This document shows positions 18,898-28,503 of a stretch of 46,251 bases of DNA, one piece after another. The DNA comes from Prevotellaceae bacterium (GTDB lineage Bacteria; Bacteroidota; Bacteroidia; Bacteroidales; Bacteroidaceae): contig JAHZGX010000024.1 of NCBI GenBank assembly GCA_019420585.1, forward strand, positions 1 through 46,251, given 5' to 3'. Under the pieces are notes generated by a model. That model made no database searches. It was given only the letters and a program-made list of their open reading frames with translations, and was not told the origin of the DNA. The stretch's first letter is position 1, and each line of letters starts with the position of its first letter. The translations under genes were made by a program, and so were the position numbers.

Positions 18898-19003
18898 TAA
18901 GTGACTTGTTTCCGCTCGCAAGTGACTTGTTTCCATTTGCAAGTGACTTGTTTTCGCTCGTAAGTGACTTGTTTGCTACCCTTAAATGACTTCTTGGTTC
19001 TGG
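18898..19003. repeat. 21-bp tandem repeat, four to five units
   Basis: Four units of 21 bp, core AAGTGACTTGTTT, start at 18898, 18919, 18940 and 18961; a degenerate fifth follows at 18983 after a 1-bp shift. Units 1-3 are nearly identical. They lie in the 521-bp gap between the GH-A promoter and the 1719-residue gene, about 150 bp upstream of the GH-A promoter. There are no spacers, so it is not a CRISPR. The repeats keep an open frame on the minus strand (Lys-Ser-Leu repeats) only because 21 is a multiple of three. Confidence 0.85.
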
Positions 19004-19111
19004 CATGCTGCCAAGACGGACGAATGAAAGGGGACGGATTGCGGATGTGTCGCATCTGCCGGCATTGCCATCATGCGGGTTCTGCCTCATGCCAATGCGG
19101 CCAGACGCACA

Positions 19112-19146
19112 GCAGGGGCGAGCCTCATGAAGAGACCCGCCCCTGC
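19112..19146. terminator. Hairpin after the 1719-residue gene
   Basis: Inverted repeat GCAGGGGCG / CGCCCCTGC (9 bp perfect) around a 17-nt centre that can pair further (CTC/GAG). It lies 93 bp after the stop of the minus-strand gene ending at 19239. No U-tract on the minus strand. Confidence 0.55.
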
Positions 19147-19238
19147 TTATAATGTCATGGTAAACTTTGACTGTCGCCGAAGTGATTTCCGTTCGGGAAT
19201 ATTCTTGAAGTCCCGTCAGGAACTTCAGTCTATTCCTC

Positions 19239-22200
19239 TCACTTAACCATCACTTTCTTTCCGTTGATGATATACAATCCCTTGCCTGTCTTCTGCACGC
19301 GGATTCCGTTGATGGTGTAGATACCGGTGGACTTCGCAGGAGTGTCGGCCACGGCATCTGCAATGCCCACGCCGGTATTCTTGTAGAGTGCGCTCACCTG
19401 GTCGGCTGTGATGGCGTTGCTGTACACACGGGCGATGGCAATGTCTCCGCTCCATGCGTTGCTTGCCTTGGTTGCAGTGGAGGGATCTCCGCCGATGCCG
19501 AACCAGTTGCGGCCTACGACTGGGAACACCACTCTGCCGGAAATCTCGCTGGTGCCAGCCAGTTCGCCGTTCACGTAGATTCGGGCTTCTCCAGCCTCGT
19601 TGTCCCATACGCCAACGATGTGGCAGAACTCACCTGCAACGGGAGTGAACTTGCTGTCGCAACGTCCCCAAGTGCTGATGTAGTTGTCCGAAGCGTTGGG
19701 GTTGAAGCGGAACTGCTGTACGCCGTCTACGGCAGCGGTCTCAAAGCCTGTGCCGCCGGTCTGCATGGCAGAGAAGGGTTTGGTTACCACATTGGGCATT
19801 TCGCCTTCGTAGTCGGCCATCACCAGCATTTCCAGGGAGTGGCTGTTCTCCAGTCCGCTGCGGAAAAGCATGTTCTGCTCGAAGTCAACCTTGTAGAATT
19901 GGTTGGCGCTTTCGCCCATGACGTTCTCGCTCAGGCGCACCACGTTGCGCTTCACTTCCTCGTTGTAGTACACGGTGGGAGCGGGAATGGTGTCGGCAGA
20001 TGTCATGGTCTCCACGTTCATCTTCATGGGAGAAGCATCGTAGGCTGAACCGTCTTCGTTGAAGGCGATGTCCAGAATCACCTCAGGTGCAGTGAGCCAT
20101 TCGTCGGACTGGTTGGTGTAGGTGCTGTCGGCCTTCATGCCCACCACGCTGTGTGTGGGATCCAGTACGGGGTAGGGGTCTATGCCCAGTGTCTGGTACC
20201 ACTTGGGATTTGTGGTATTGCCCTCGTTGAGGATGTAGCAGATTTCTCCGCTGGCCAGTTTCTCATCGGTGATGATGGTGCCCTGTGCGCCCTTGGTGGA
20301 GAACACATGCTTCATGGTCACGTTGAGGTTGCGGATGATGTAGTCCGTGCTGTCTGCATAATAGAAGCCGCTCACGTCGCTGTTGGTCCAGCAGTTGGTG
20401 AATACTCCCACTGCGCCACCGCTCCATCCGCAGATGCCTGCGCTTTCTCTGCCGCCAGTGACATTGCCTGTCACGTAGCAGTTGGTGATGTAGAGGTTGG
20501 CCTTGCTGCCCATGTTGGTGCCGTACAGGCCGCCCACGTTGGCTCCTGTACCTGTCACGGTGCCTTCCATACCCACGCTCTCTACCACGATGGTGCCCGC
20601 TGTGGTGTTACCGCCAATGACTGCGGCATAAGAAGCGCCCTCGATGGAGCAGGAGTTGTCAAGCACAAAGTTGCGTATGACGGCACCGTCAGTTACCTGT
20701 CCGAAAACGCCGAAGTAGTTGTCGGGACTGGATATCTGGAAGTTGCTGAAGCGGTGTCCCTGCCCGTCGAACGTACCCTTGTACTGAGCGCTGGGGGATC
20801 CGATGGCTTTCCAGGCCAGGCCTTCCATGTTGATGTCGGCATCCAATACGGCTGATGCGGTGGGCTTGCCGTTGGCGATGGTAGAGAAGGCTATCATCTG
20901 GTATCCGTCTGTAATGTGGTAAACACCCTTCTCGTCCTGCTTGGGAATCAAATTCGTGATGAGGGGCACGTTGAGCACAGCCATCTCACGAGCCTCAGCG
21001 GTGGTCATCGTGCCGTTCTCGTAGGCATTGTAGATGGCATCGATGTTGTCGAAAACCACTTTGGCATCATCACCCAAAGATGTTTCAATATCTATGGCAA
21101 TGCTCTCAATAAGGTTAGCCCTTTGGTACATGGCGTAGTAAGCCTCCTTTCCATCAACGATGGCGCGCAGTGTGGCCGACAGGTTGTCCAGTGCCTTGCT
21201 CTGCTCATCAAAGTTGATGGCAGTCTCAGCCGTCTTGACATTAGCCTCTAACTGCTCCTTTAGGACAGTAGGATAAGTGCGTGCGGGTGCCTGATTCTCA
21301 TTAGTCGGGTCATATAGGTTAAGCATGGTGTTGGCGCGTGCCAGTTGGTCGTCCAGTACCTGCTTGGTTGTCGTGATGGTGGGCTCGTCGCTCTCAGTGC
21401 CGCAATATGTGAGATGTGCGTTGCCGAAGAGCAATTGGAATCCGATGCCGTCAGAGGCGTTGCGGCGCAGGCCCACGGTCAGGACACCGTCCTCGCCCAC
21501 CTTGGTGATGACGCTGGTTTCGTAACGTTTGCCATTTATGACGTAAAGCATTCCGCCCAATCCCATTGGCACATAGCCCAAGGTGTCGTTCTCTTCGGTC
21601 TTCTCTGTGCTGGACTCGTCTGTGTAAATTACTTGGTCGGCATAAGCGAAGGTGATATTGCAGTTCACGCCATCGATGGCAGCCTCCTTGGAAATCATTC
21701 CCTCACGTGCCGTGGAGATAAGCGTAGTGCTCTCATTGGCATAGAGGAAGGCGTGCTGGTCGTAATTATAGCGGTTGCCGCCAGCCTTGCTTGTCGCATT
21801 CATCGTGAACTTGTAGTATCCGGGCTTCAGTCCGGTGAGGGTCTGATACACGTTTACAGAGTCGGCACTGTTGTTCTCGGCTGCATATCTGACGGTTTCC
21901 TCAACGGTACCTGTATGGGTGCTGTACTTGGTGCCCTCCCATCCGTTGGCTCCATCGCTGAAGTCCGGGTTGATGAGCATGCTGGTCACGTCCATGCCTG
22001 GCTGGTATCCGCCGGCAATGGCTTTGTCAAGCATAGCCTGTACGCGCTCGATTTCCTTAATTATGAGAGAGTCAGCAGCCAGGTGCTTCTCTGTGATGTA
22101 CTTATAACCTCCAAGCGGCCAGTCCTCGCTGGGTGCGGCATCGCTCTGCAGGTAGTTCTCCAGTGCTTCGCGGTCAGGACCGAAGAAGTTGTGGTTCTCA

Positions 22201-24398
22201 TCCAGATATGCGGTCACCTCATCGCACTTTGTCACGTAAGAGGCATACACCTTGGTGCTCATGATCACAGTGTCGCGCATTGTCAGCATTTCTGTGTAGG
22301 CTGGCAGGAAAGCCTCAATGGTGGACTTGGTGGACAGAGCCTGTGCCAGGGCGTGGCAGTCATCTATGAGTCTTTGTTCTGCCATAGCCTCGTCCAGATA
22401 CTCGTATTCTGCCGTCTGTATGCTGCTCACAGCATCTTCCACATCTGCATCGCTGGAAATGCCAATGTAATTCTCGCCGGCCTTTATTACGATTCCGTGT
22501 GTGGGGTCGTTCACGGGATGGAGGTCATCGCCCAGCGTCTGGAACCATGCCAGACTGTCATAGGTCTTGCCTATCAGCATGGTGCAGAGTGCTCCGGTGG
22601 TCACCTCTTCATCTGTGATGACTGTTCCCTGTGTGCCGTTCAGTGTGTATACGTTTTTGAGCACGACGTCTACAGCAGGAGCCACAAGATAACTGTCATC
22701 ACCTCGCGGTGCATCGCATTCACCGATGGCGTAGCAATTCTCCACTAAACTATGGGTGCCTATCCATCCGGCCAACAAGCCATCTTCCTGCACACCGTGC
22801 ACACTGCCTGTGGCGTAACTGTTGCGGAGGGTCACGGTACATCCGTTGTCGCGTCCGGTTGCACATCCAAGGATTGCACCACAGTTCAATCCGCCTTCTT
22901 GCCCGTTGACGGTACCTTCCATGCCCAGGCTCTCAAGCAATACGTTGCCTGCCCATTCGCGTATCTCTCCAACGAAACCTCCTGCGTGTGTGGCACCGTT
23001 GATTATGCAACTTTCATCGAGGCGTATGTTTTTAATATAAGCGGGTTCGCCGGCACGTGCTGCAGCGGCATCCTGAGGTGCGGCGGGCTCGCTGCTCATT
23101 ACTGATACGAGTCCCACGGGCTCTTTTGTGTTGGTTATTTCAAGTCCGCTTATGCAGTGATGCTGTCCGTCAATATGTCCGCAGAAGGGCTTTGCCATGG
23201 TTCCGGGAGCCACGTAATGCCCGTTGGAGGTCTCGTCCATCTCAATGTCGGCTGTCAACCTCATGTTGGCAAACTGGTCTTTCTTGGTCAGGCTAGCCCA
23301 CCATGCCAGTTGGTTCGCGTTTTCCACCTCATACCATCCATCGGCAGCAGGCGACATCCATGTTTCGTCCCATGTGCCGCATATGTCGCAGAAACCGTCA
23401 GCCATCCGGTGTTCCGGCTGTGTCTTTTCCTGTGGAGTATTGGTGTATTCCTTATTTCCGAGCGGGCTTCCGTCGCATAGCCAGTCGTCGGCCTTGCAGT
23501 ACACAAAGCCATGTCCTGTGGCAAAAGGTACAGGCGCCTTGTCCTCGCCAATGGTCTGGTAGAAGTTCGTTCCGCCCTGCTCATAGTTGTTCAGTGCGAA
23601 TGCCAGGGCACCGCTGGCAACATCCTCTGCAGCGACTTCTTGCACGTTCGCGGGAATGAAAGTCGTGCCTACGGATATATAGTAGACGTTTGTCCATGAG
23701 GCATTGCTTCCGCGGCTCACATAATTGAAACTGTTGAGGTTGTTGAAGGCCACTCCTGTTACCTCACCTGCGAAGAGACAGTTGGAAATTTCGCCTTTGC
23801 CTGTGCTCCATCCAACGAATCCGCCGCAGTGCTCGGTCACGTTGTCACCGATAATCTTGCCGGCGAACACCACGTTGTTCATCTTGTAACTACCCTCGGC
23901 AAAGGCCATGATGCCTCCTCCTCCCGTGTCGTAACCCTTGGTGGTGGTCATTTCCACATCGCAGAAAATGTTTTCAATGACGGTTCCGCCATTGGCATGT
24001 GCACGTCCCACCACGGTTGAGGGGTGCTGGTTGACACTCTGCAGGGTACCTGTCACGCGCAGGTTTCGTACTGTGCCTGCCATGTACTGGAATATGCCGC
24101 AGTCATATACGGCATCCTTCCAGGCGATGCTGATGGTGTGTCCCTGTCCGTCAAACACTCCCGCATAGGGCTTTGTGCTTGTACCGAACATCGTGGCATC
24201 TTCGCCCAAGTCGATGTCGGCTGTCAGTACAGCGTTTAAATCACTGCTACCGCCGTTGACAAGTTCGGCGAAGTCCTTGTAGTCCTGAAGGCTTCCAAGT
24301 TGGTAGACACCGTCCACTGGTTCCAGTGCACGCGTCAAGGTGCTTGCAACCATCAGCATGGTTGCAAGACAGCATCGGAGTAATGTTCTTCTCTTCAT
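19239..24398 (-). CDS. Giant secreted beta-helix/LamG-like protein
   Basis: 1719 residues, signal peptide at the N-terminus (LLRCCLATMLMVASTLTRA). Three similar modules (about 30-310, 345-660 and 1180-1450) share the pattern GVYQL/GYQMIAF, a tract like LTADIDLGE or LDADINMEG, FDGQGH, VGG/GG-rich turns and a closing YQTLGxDxxPV, which is GLUG-type right-handed beta-helix sequence. Between modules two and three lies a helical segment and a galactose-binding-like domain (around 840-1030). A LamG/concanavalin-like domain (about 1460-1680, with YVNGELAGTSEI and NWFGIGG) precedes a C-terminal GIYTINGIRVQKTGKGLY and a Lys-rich end typical of Bacteroidales secreted proteins, related to type-A sorting tails. 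Likely a surface glycan-binding or adhesive protein; no enzyme motif seen. Confidence 0.8.
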   Translation of the reverse strand: MKRRTLLRCCLATMLMVASTLTRALEPVDGVYQLGSLQDYKDFAELVNGGSSDLNAVLTADIDLGEDATMFGTSTKPYAGVFDGQGHTISIAWKDAVYDCGIFQYMAGTVRNLRVTGTLQSVNQHPSTVVGRAHANGGTVIENIFCDVEMTTTKGYDTGGGGIMAFAEGSYKMNNVVFAGKIIGDNVTEHCGGFVGWSTGKGEISNCLFAGEVTGVAFNNLNSFNYVSRGSNASWTNVYYISVGTTFIPANVQEVAAEDVASGALAFALNNYEQGGTNFYQTIGEDKAPVPFATGHGFVYCKADDWLCDGSPLGNKEYTNTPQEKTQPEHRMADGFCDICGTWDETWMSPAADGWYEVENANQLAWWASLTKKDQFANMRLTADIEMDETSNGHYVAPGTMAKPFCGHIDGQHHCISGLEITNTKEPVGLVSVMSSEPAAPQDAAAARAGEPAYIKNIRLDESCIINGATHAGGFVGEIREWAGNVLLESLGMEGTVNGQEGGLNCGAILGCATGRDNGCTVTLRNSYATGSVHGVQEDGLLAGWIGTHSLVENCYAIGECDAPRGDDSYLVAPAVDVVLKNVYTLNGTQGTVITDEEVTTGALCTMLIGKTYDSLAWFQTLGDDLHPVNDPTHGIVIKAGENYIGISSDADVEDAVSSIQTAEYEYLDEAMAEQRLIDDCHALAQALSTKSTIEAFLPAYTEMLTMRDTVIMSTKVYASYVTKCDEVTAYLDENHNFFGPDREALENYLQSDAAPSEDWPLGGYKYITEKHLAADSLIIKEIERVQAMLDKAIAGGYQPGMDVTSMLINPDFSDGANGWEGTKYSTHTGTVEETVRYAAENNSADSVNVYQTLTGLKPGYYKFTMNATSKAGGNRYNYDQHAFLYANESTTLISTAREGMISKEAAIDGVNCNITFAYADQVIYTDESSTEKTEENDTLGYVPMGLGGMLYVINGKRYETSVITKVGEDGVLTVGLRRNASDGIGFQLLFGNAHLTYCGTESDEPTITTTKQVLDDQLARANTMLNLYDPTNENQAPARTYPTVLKEQLEANVKTAETAINFDEQSKALDNLSATLRAIVDGKEAYYAMYQRANLIESIAIDIETSLGDDAKVVFDNIDAIYNAYENGTMTTAEAREMAVLNVPLITNLIPKQDEKGVYHITDGYQMIAFSTIANGKPTASAVLDADINMEGLAWKAIGSPSAQYKGTFDGQGHRFSNFQISSPDNYFGVFGQVTDGAVIRNFVLDNSCSIEGASYAAVIGGNTTAGTIVVESVGMEGTVTGTGANVGGLYGTNMGSKANLYITNCYVTGNVTGGRESAGICGWSGGAVGVFTNCWTNSDVSGFYYADSTDYIIRNLNVTMKHVFSTKGAQGTIITDEKLASGEICYILNEGNTTNPKWYQTLGIDPYPVLDPTHSVVGMKADSTYTNQSDEWLTAPEVILDIAFNEDGSAYDASPMKMNVETMTSADTIPAPTVYYNEEVKRNVVRLSENVMGESANQFYKVDFEQNMLFRSGLENSHSLEMLVMADYEGEMPNVVTKPFSAMQTGGTGFETAAVDGVQQFRFNPNASDNYISTWGRCDSKFTPVAGEFCHIVGVWDNEAGEARIYVNGELAGTSEISGRVVFPVVGRNWFGIGGDPSTATKASNAWSGDIAIARVYSNAITADQVSALYKNTGVGIADAVADTPAKSTGIYTINGIRVQKTGKGLYIINGKKVMVK

Positions 24399-24530
24399 GC
24401 GCTTTCCGAGTTTTTAGAGGTTATATGAATATTGTTGTATGTAAAATCTGTGCCGGCACTCGTCCGCAGGGGCAATGATTCCCACTCCGGGGGCAGGTGT
24501 CGGAATCCCCCAAAATGTTATAGCCCGCGT

Positions 24531-24538
24531 CAAAGTTA
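24531..24538 (-). promoter_or_regulatory. -7 promoter box for giant beta-helix gene
   Basis: Minus-strand TAACTTTG, perfect TAnnTTTG, 132 bp before the start codon at 24398. Confidence 0.55.
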
Positions 24539-24716
24539 GTGAAAAAGAGTTAAATTGAATGTCGAAAATAGAGAAAAATTATGCGAGGATGCAATTTTGT
24601 TCTCTTTGGCATTGGTAAAGCCCTTTTGAAATGGAGGGGAAGGAGGACGGGTTCAGGTTGATTTGGAAATAAGAATATTAGGTGAGAATATGCTTCGTGG
24701 TTTGTCTGCAATTTTG

Positions 24717-24724
24717 TAACTTTG
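24717..24724 (+). promoter_or_regulatory. -7 promoter box for mannosidase operon
   Basis: TAACTTTG, perfect TAnnTTTG, 114 bp before the GH92 ATG. Confidence 0.6.
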
Positions 24725-24838
24725 CGCTATGTAAGCCTTTCTGATGCTTTCAAAAGGAGGTGTGGACGGGCTTCCTGTCTCTTGTTTGTGCAGAAACATA
24801 AATGTGAATAACCATATACATATCAATTAAAAGGCAAG

Positions 24839-27019
24839 ATGAAGAACTTAATGAAAAAGTGCTGCATGGCCACCGTATTGCTGTTGGGCGGTTCCGTGAC
24901 ATGGGCACAGGAGTTGACGCAGTATGTTGACCCCAGGATTGGAACAGGCGACCATGGTCATGTGTTCATGGGTGCCAGTGTTCCTTTTGGCATGGTCAAT
25001 GCCGGTCCCACACAGTTGGAGATGGGTTGGGACTGGTGTTCGGGCTATCATGAAAGTGGCAAGAAGATTATCGGATTCGGGCAGATGCACCTCAGCGGAA
25101 CCGGCTGCGGTGACCTGGGCGACATTTCGCTCATGCCCACATATGGTGATGTGGAACTCTCCCGGGAAGGTCTGGCCAGTGAGTACAAGCATGAGAACGA
25201 GGTGGCTGTGCCCGGCTATTACCGTGTGCTGCTTGACCGTTTCGGCATCCAGGCAGAGATGACCGCCACCAAGCGTGTGGCTCTCTACTGCTTCACATAC
25301 CCCAAGGGCAGCAACAACGCAAGGGTGGTCATTGACTTGGAAAACACCGTGGGCGACAATACCACCGAGGCTCGAGTGGCACCCATCGATGAATATACGC
25401 TTGTGGGATACCGCCGCAGCAGCGGATGGGCATACGACCAACGCGTGTATTTCTGCATCAAGTTCAACCGCGCAATACACAACTGGTATTCAAAGGGCTT
25501 GGATGCTCATTACGGAGAGGCCACTTTTGAACTCTCGCCTGGTGACCAGGTGATGGCCAAGGTGGCGCTTTCTCCCACGAGCGAGGCCAATGCAATCATG
25601 AATATGAACCAAGAGATGCCCGGCAACTTCGACTTCAAGGCTGTGGCAAAGGCTGCCGATGAGGCATGGAATACCCAACTTGCACGCGTCAAGGCCACGT
25701 TCCGCACAGAGCGTGAGCGGAAAATCTTCTATACGGCTATGTTCCACTTTATGGTGGCGCCGCAGATTTGGTGTGACGTGAATGGCGATTACATGGGTTC
25801 TGACCTTGAGATACATCGTTCTGCCAAGTTCCAGAACCTCACCACGTGGAGCCTTTGGGACACTTACCGTGCAGCCCATCCCCTTGCCACCATCCTGATG
25901 CCTGACAAGATGAATGACTATGCCAACACCATGATGGCCATTTACCGTGAGCGCGGGGAACTGCCTGTGTGGCACCTGGTCAGCTGTGACACATATTGCA
26001 TGGTGGGAGAGCCCGGCATACCAGTGTTGGCCGACATAATCCTGAAAGGCGAGAACGGGGACATCGATCCCGAAGAGGCATTCGAGGCCATGAAGGCAAG
26101 CCTTCTGCCCACGGAGTATGCCAAGTATAAGCGTGTGCCGCTCAGAGGAAAGGATTACCTGGCCGACTTGGGCTATCTGCCTTATGATGGCCGTGAGGGT
26201 GAGACGGTGGCCAAGAACCTTGAGTATTATCTGGCCAGTTGGTCTGTGGCTCAGGTGGCAGGCAAGTTGGGACATAAGGAGGACAGCATCCGCTTTTATA
26301 ATTTGAGCCAGAACTACCGCAAGTTGTGGGACAAGCGCGCAATGTGCATGCGTGCATTGGACAGCAAGGGCAACCTGCGCCCGCTTCCCGAGGACTTCAA
26401 TCCCCAGTTCCAGACCGGTGACTACACGGAGGGCAACCCTTGGCAATATACATTCCTGGTGCCTCACGACGTGAACGGACTGGCTGAGTTGATGGGTGGA
26501 AAGCAGGAGTTGGACAAGCGTCTGGACGGCCTGCTGAGCGCTTCGAGCGACCTGGGAGACAACCACAACCCCGACATATCCGGGCTTATCGGGCAGTATG
26601 CCCATGGCAATGAGCCCAGCCATCATGTGCTCTATATGTATAATTATGTGGGCCAGCCACGCAAGACGCAGAAGCGCGTACGCCAGGTGATGGATGAACT
26701 TTACACCGACCAACCTGCCGGACTCTGTGGCAATGAGGACGTGGGGCAGATGTCTGCCTGGTACATCATGTCGGCGCTGGGGCTTTATCAGGTGGAGCCG
26801 TGCGGTGGCGTTTACCAGTTGGGCTCGCCCATCGTGGAGGAGGCAGTCATTCCCCTGCGTGACGGAAAGACCTTTACCATCCGCACCCATGGCGGTTCCG
26901 ACAAGGCTGTCTATGTCAAGAAGTACGTGCTCAACGGCAAGACCATCAAGGGGAACACCATCCTGCACAGCCAGATAATGGCCGGAGGAACGCTGGACGT
27001 ATACATGACAGCCAAGTGA
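24839..27019 (+). CDS. GH92 exo-alpha-mannosidase
   Basis: 726 residues with a signal peptide ending TWAQ (residues 1-23). GH92 enzymes are Ca-dependent inverting exo-alpha-mannosidases acting on N-glycans and mannans in the periplasm or at the surface. Family signatures are intact: YVDPRIGTGDHGHVFMGAS at the mature N-terminus, GFGQMHLSGTGCGDLGD, WSLWDTYRAAHPL, GNPWQYTFLVPHDV, GNEPSHHVLYMYNY and GNEDVGQMSAWYIMSALGLY. AAAAGGCAAG precedes the ATG. First gene of an operon with GH125 and a transglutaminase-like lipoprotein. Linkage preference (1,2; 1,3; 1,4 or 1,6) cannot be read from sequence here. Confidence 0.95.
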   Translation: MKNLMKKCCMATVLLLGGSVTWAQELTQYVDPRIGTGDHGHVFMGASVPFGMVNAGPTQLEMGWDWCSGYHESGKKIIGFGQMHLSGTGCGDLGDISLMPTYGDVELSREGLASEYKHENEVAVPGYYRVLLDRFGIQAEMTATKRVALYCFTYPKGSNNARVVIDLENTVGDNTTEARVAPIDEYTLVGYRRSSGWAYDQRVYFCIKFNRAIHNWYSKGLDAHYGEATFELSPGDQVMAKVALSPTSEANAIMNMNQEMPGNFDFKAVAKAADEAWNTQLARVKATFRTERERKIFYTAMFHFMVAPQIWCDVNGDYMGSDLEIHRSAKFQNLTTWSLWDTYRAAHPLATILMPDKMNDYANTMMAIYRERGELPVWHLVSCDTYCMVGEPGIPVLADIILKGENGDIDPEEAFEAMKASLLPTEYAKYKRVPLRGKDYLADLGYLPYDGREGETVAKNLEYYLASWSVAQVAGKLGHKEDSIRFYNLSQNYRKLWDKRAMCMRALDSKGNLRPLPEDFNPQFQTGDYTEGNPWQYTFLVPHDVNGLAELMGGKQELDKRLDGLLSASSDLGDNHNPDISGLIGQYAHGNEPSHHVLYMYNYVGQPRKTQKRVRQVMDELYTDQPAGLCGNEDVGQMSAWYIMSALGLYQVEPCGGVYQLGSPIVEEAVIPLRDGKTFTIRTHGGSDKAVYVKKYVLNGKTIKGNTILHSQIMAGGTLDVYMTAK

Positions 27020-27063
27020 TGATTCATTTTCTTATTAAACACAAAACGTATCAGATATACCCG

Positions 27064-28503
27064 ATGAAAAGATTATTGTTAGGCATGATGCTGGCTGCAC
27101 CGGTGGCCGCATACGCAACTGCAGCAACCGAAATCCCCGAGCCTGTCCTGGCCAAGAAGAATCATGTGGCAGCGCAGAGCACTCTCAAGAGCATGCGCCC
27201 CGCTGAGAAGGACCGTCTCTTCCGCAGCGATGCCGTGGAGAAACAGATTCTGGCTCTGAAGGACAAACTTACGGCCATTGATCCGAAACTCTACTGGATG
27301 TTTGCCAACTGTTTCCCCAACACCTTGGACACCACCGTACATTACAGCAATGCGGATGGCGATGATGATACATTTGTCTATACGGGTGACATACATGCCA
27401 TGTGGCTGCGTGACAGCGGTGCCCAGGTGTGGCCTTATCTCCGTTTCGTGAATCAGGACGAGCCTTTGCGTCACCTCATACGTGGTGTTATCCGGCGCCA
27501 GTTTGCCTGCATCCTGATTGACCCCTATGCCAATGCTTTCAACATGGGGCCCACCGGCGGCGAGTGGCAGACAGATGAGACCGAGATGAAGATGGAACTC
27601 CATGAGCGCAAGTATGAGATAGACTCCCTCTGTTACCCTCTCCGCCTGGCTTACGAATACTGGCTGCGCACGGGTGATGCGAGCATCTTCGATGAGAAGT
27701 GGATTAGTGTGGTCAAGGCCGTGCTTGCCACTTTCCGCGACCAGCAGAACTGGAACGGGATGAAGACCAATTATCACTTCCGCCGTGAGACCAAGGCTCT
27801 GCATGATACCCGAAGCAATGCCGGTTACGGACACCCCGGCAAGGCGTGCGGCTTGATTGCCAGTGCCTTCCGCCCCTCTGACGACAGCACCGTGTTCCCC
27901 TATCTGGTTCCCAGCAATTTCTTTGCCGTGAGCGTGCTGCGCAAGGCTGCCGACATTCTGCGTAAGGTCAATCAGGAGAAGGAACTGGCAGGCGAGTGCG
28001 AGCAGTTGGCCAGTCAGGTGGAACTGGCTCTGAAGGAATATGCTGTGGTCGATCATCCCAAGTACGGCAAGATTTACGCCTTCGAGGTTGACGGTTACGG
28101 CAGCACTCTGCTGATGGACGATGCCAACGCTCCCAGCCTGCTTTGCCTGCCGTATCTGACCGACGTGAGCATTGACGACCCCATCTATCAGAACACCCGT
28201 CGCTTCGTATGGAGCGAGGACAACCCTTACTTTTATCGTGGCAAGGCCGGCGAAGGCATTGGCGGTCCCCATATCGGCTATGATATGCCTTGGCCCATGA
28301 GCCTTGTCATGAAGGCATTCACCACCAATGACCGTGCCGAGAAGGAATGGTGCGTGCAGCAGATACTCAAGACAGATGGCGGTACAGGCTTCATGCACGA
28401 GTCCTTCAACAAGGATGACGCCACCAATTTCACCCGTTCGTGGTTTGCCTGGGCCAATACTCTTTTCGGTGAGTTAATAGTTGACATGTATGCAGAAAAC
28501 TAA
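27064..28503 (+). CDS. GH125 exo-alpha-1,6-mannosidase
   Basis: 479 residues with a signal peptide (LLLGMMLAAPVAAYATA). GH125 removes alpha-1,6-linked mannose without a metal. Seen: GDIHAMWLRDSGAQVWPY near residue 110, GPTGGEWQTDETEMKMELHERKYEIDSL, GGPHIGYDMPWPMSLVMKAF and HESFNKDDATNFTRSWFAWANTLFGELI, which contains the likely catalytic Glu; all are typical of the family. The ATG at 27064 opens the signal peptide; an in-frame ATG at 27016 overlapping the GH92 stop would add an improbable leader. With GH92 it can strip both branch and core alpha-mannose. Confidence 0.94.
   Translation: MKRLLLGMMLAAPVAAYATAATEIPEPVLAKKNHVAAQSTLKSMRPAEKDRLFRSDAVEKQILALKDKLTAIDPKLYWMFANCFPNTLDTTVHYSNADGDDDTFVYTGDIHAMWLRDSGAQVWPYLRFVNQDEPLRHLIRGVIRRQFACILIDPYANAFNMGPTGGEWQTDETEMKMELHERKYEIDSLCYPLRLAYEYWLRTGDASIFDEKWISVVKAVLATFRDQQNWNGMKTNYHFRRETKALHDTRSNAGYGHPGKACGLIASAFRPSDDSTVFPYLVPSNFFAVSVLRKAADILRKVNQEKELAGECEQLASQVELALKEYAVVDHPKYGKIYAFEVDGYGSTLLMDDANAPSLLCLPYLTDVSIDDPIYQNTRRFVWSEDNPYFYRGKAGEGIGGPHIGYDMPWPMSLVMKAFTTNDRAEKEWCVQQILKTDGGTGFMHESFNKDDATNFTRSWFAWANTLFGELIVDMYAEN

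Larger units (their letters stand above)
24399..24838. other. 440-bp divergent promoter region
   Basis: Gene-free region between two divergent secreted-protein genes. It holds one -7 box per direction (24531-24538 minus; 24717-24724 plus) and AT-rich sequence between them. Leaders of about 125 nt and 105 nt are long enough for regulation, but I saw no riboswitch-like structure. An AAAAGGAGGTG tract at about 24752 is SD-like but has no start codon at a suitable distance. Confidence 0.5.

Noticed and set aside
18898..19003. CRISPR array
   Set aside because: The repeats are directly abutting 21-bp units with no spacers, and no cas gene is present.
21345..22748. 467-codon plus-strand frame opposite the giant beta-helix gene
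   Set aside because: Antisense shadow; the minus-strand product has repeated, recognisable modules.
25490..28398. Two long minus-strand frames opposite GH92 and GH125
   Set aside because: Antisense to clear mannosidase genes; His/Val/Leu-rich composition with no domain is typical of shadow frames.
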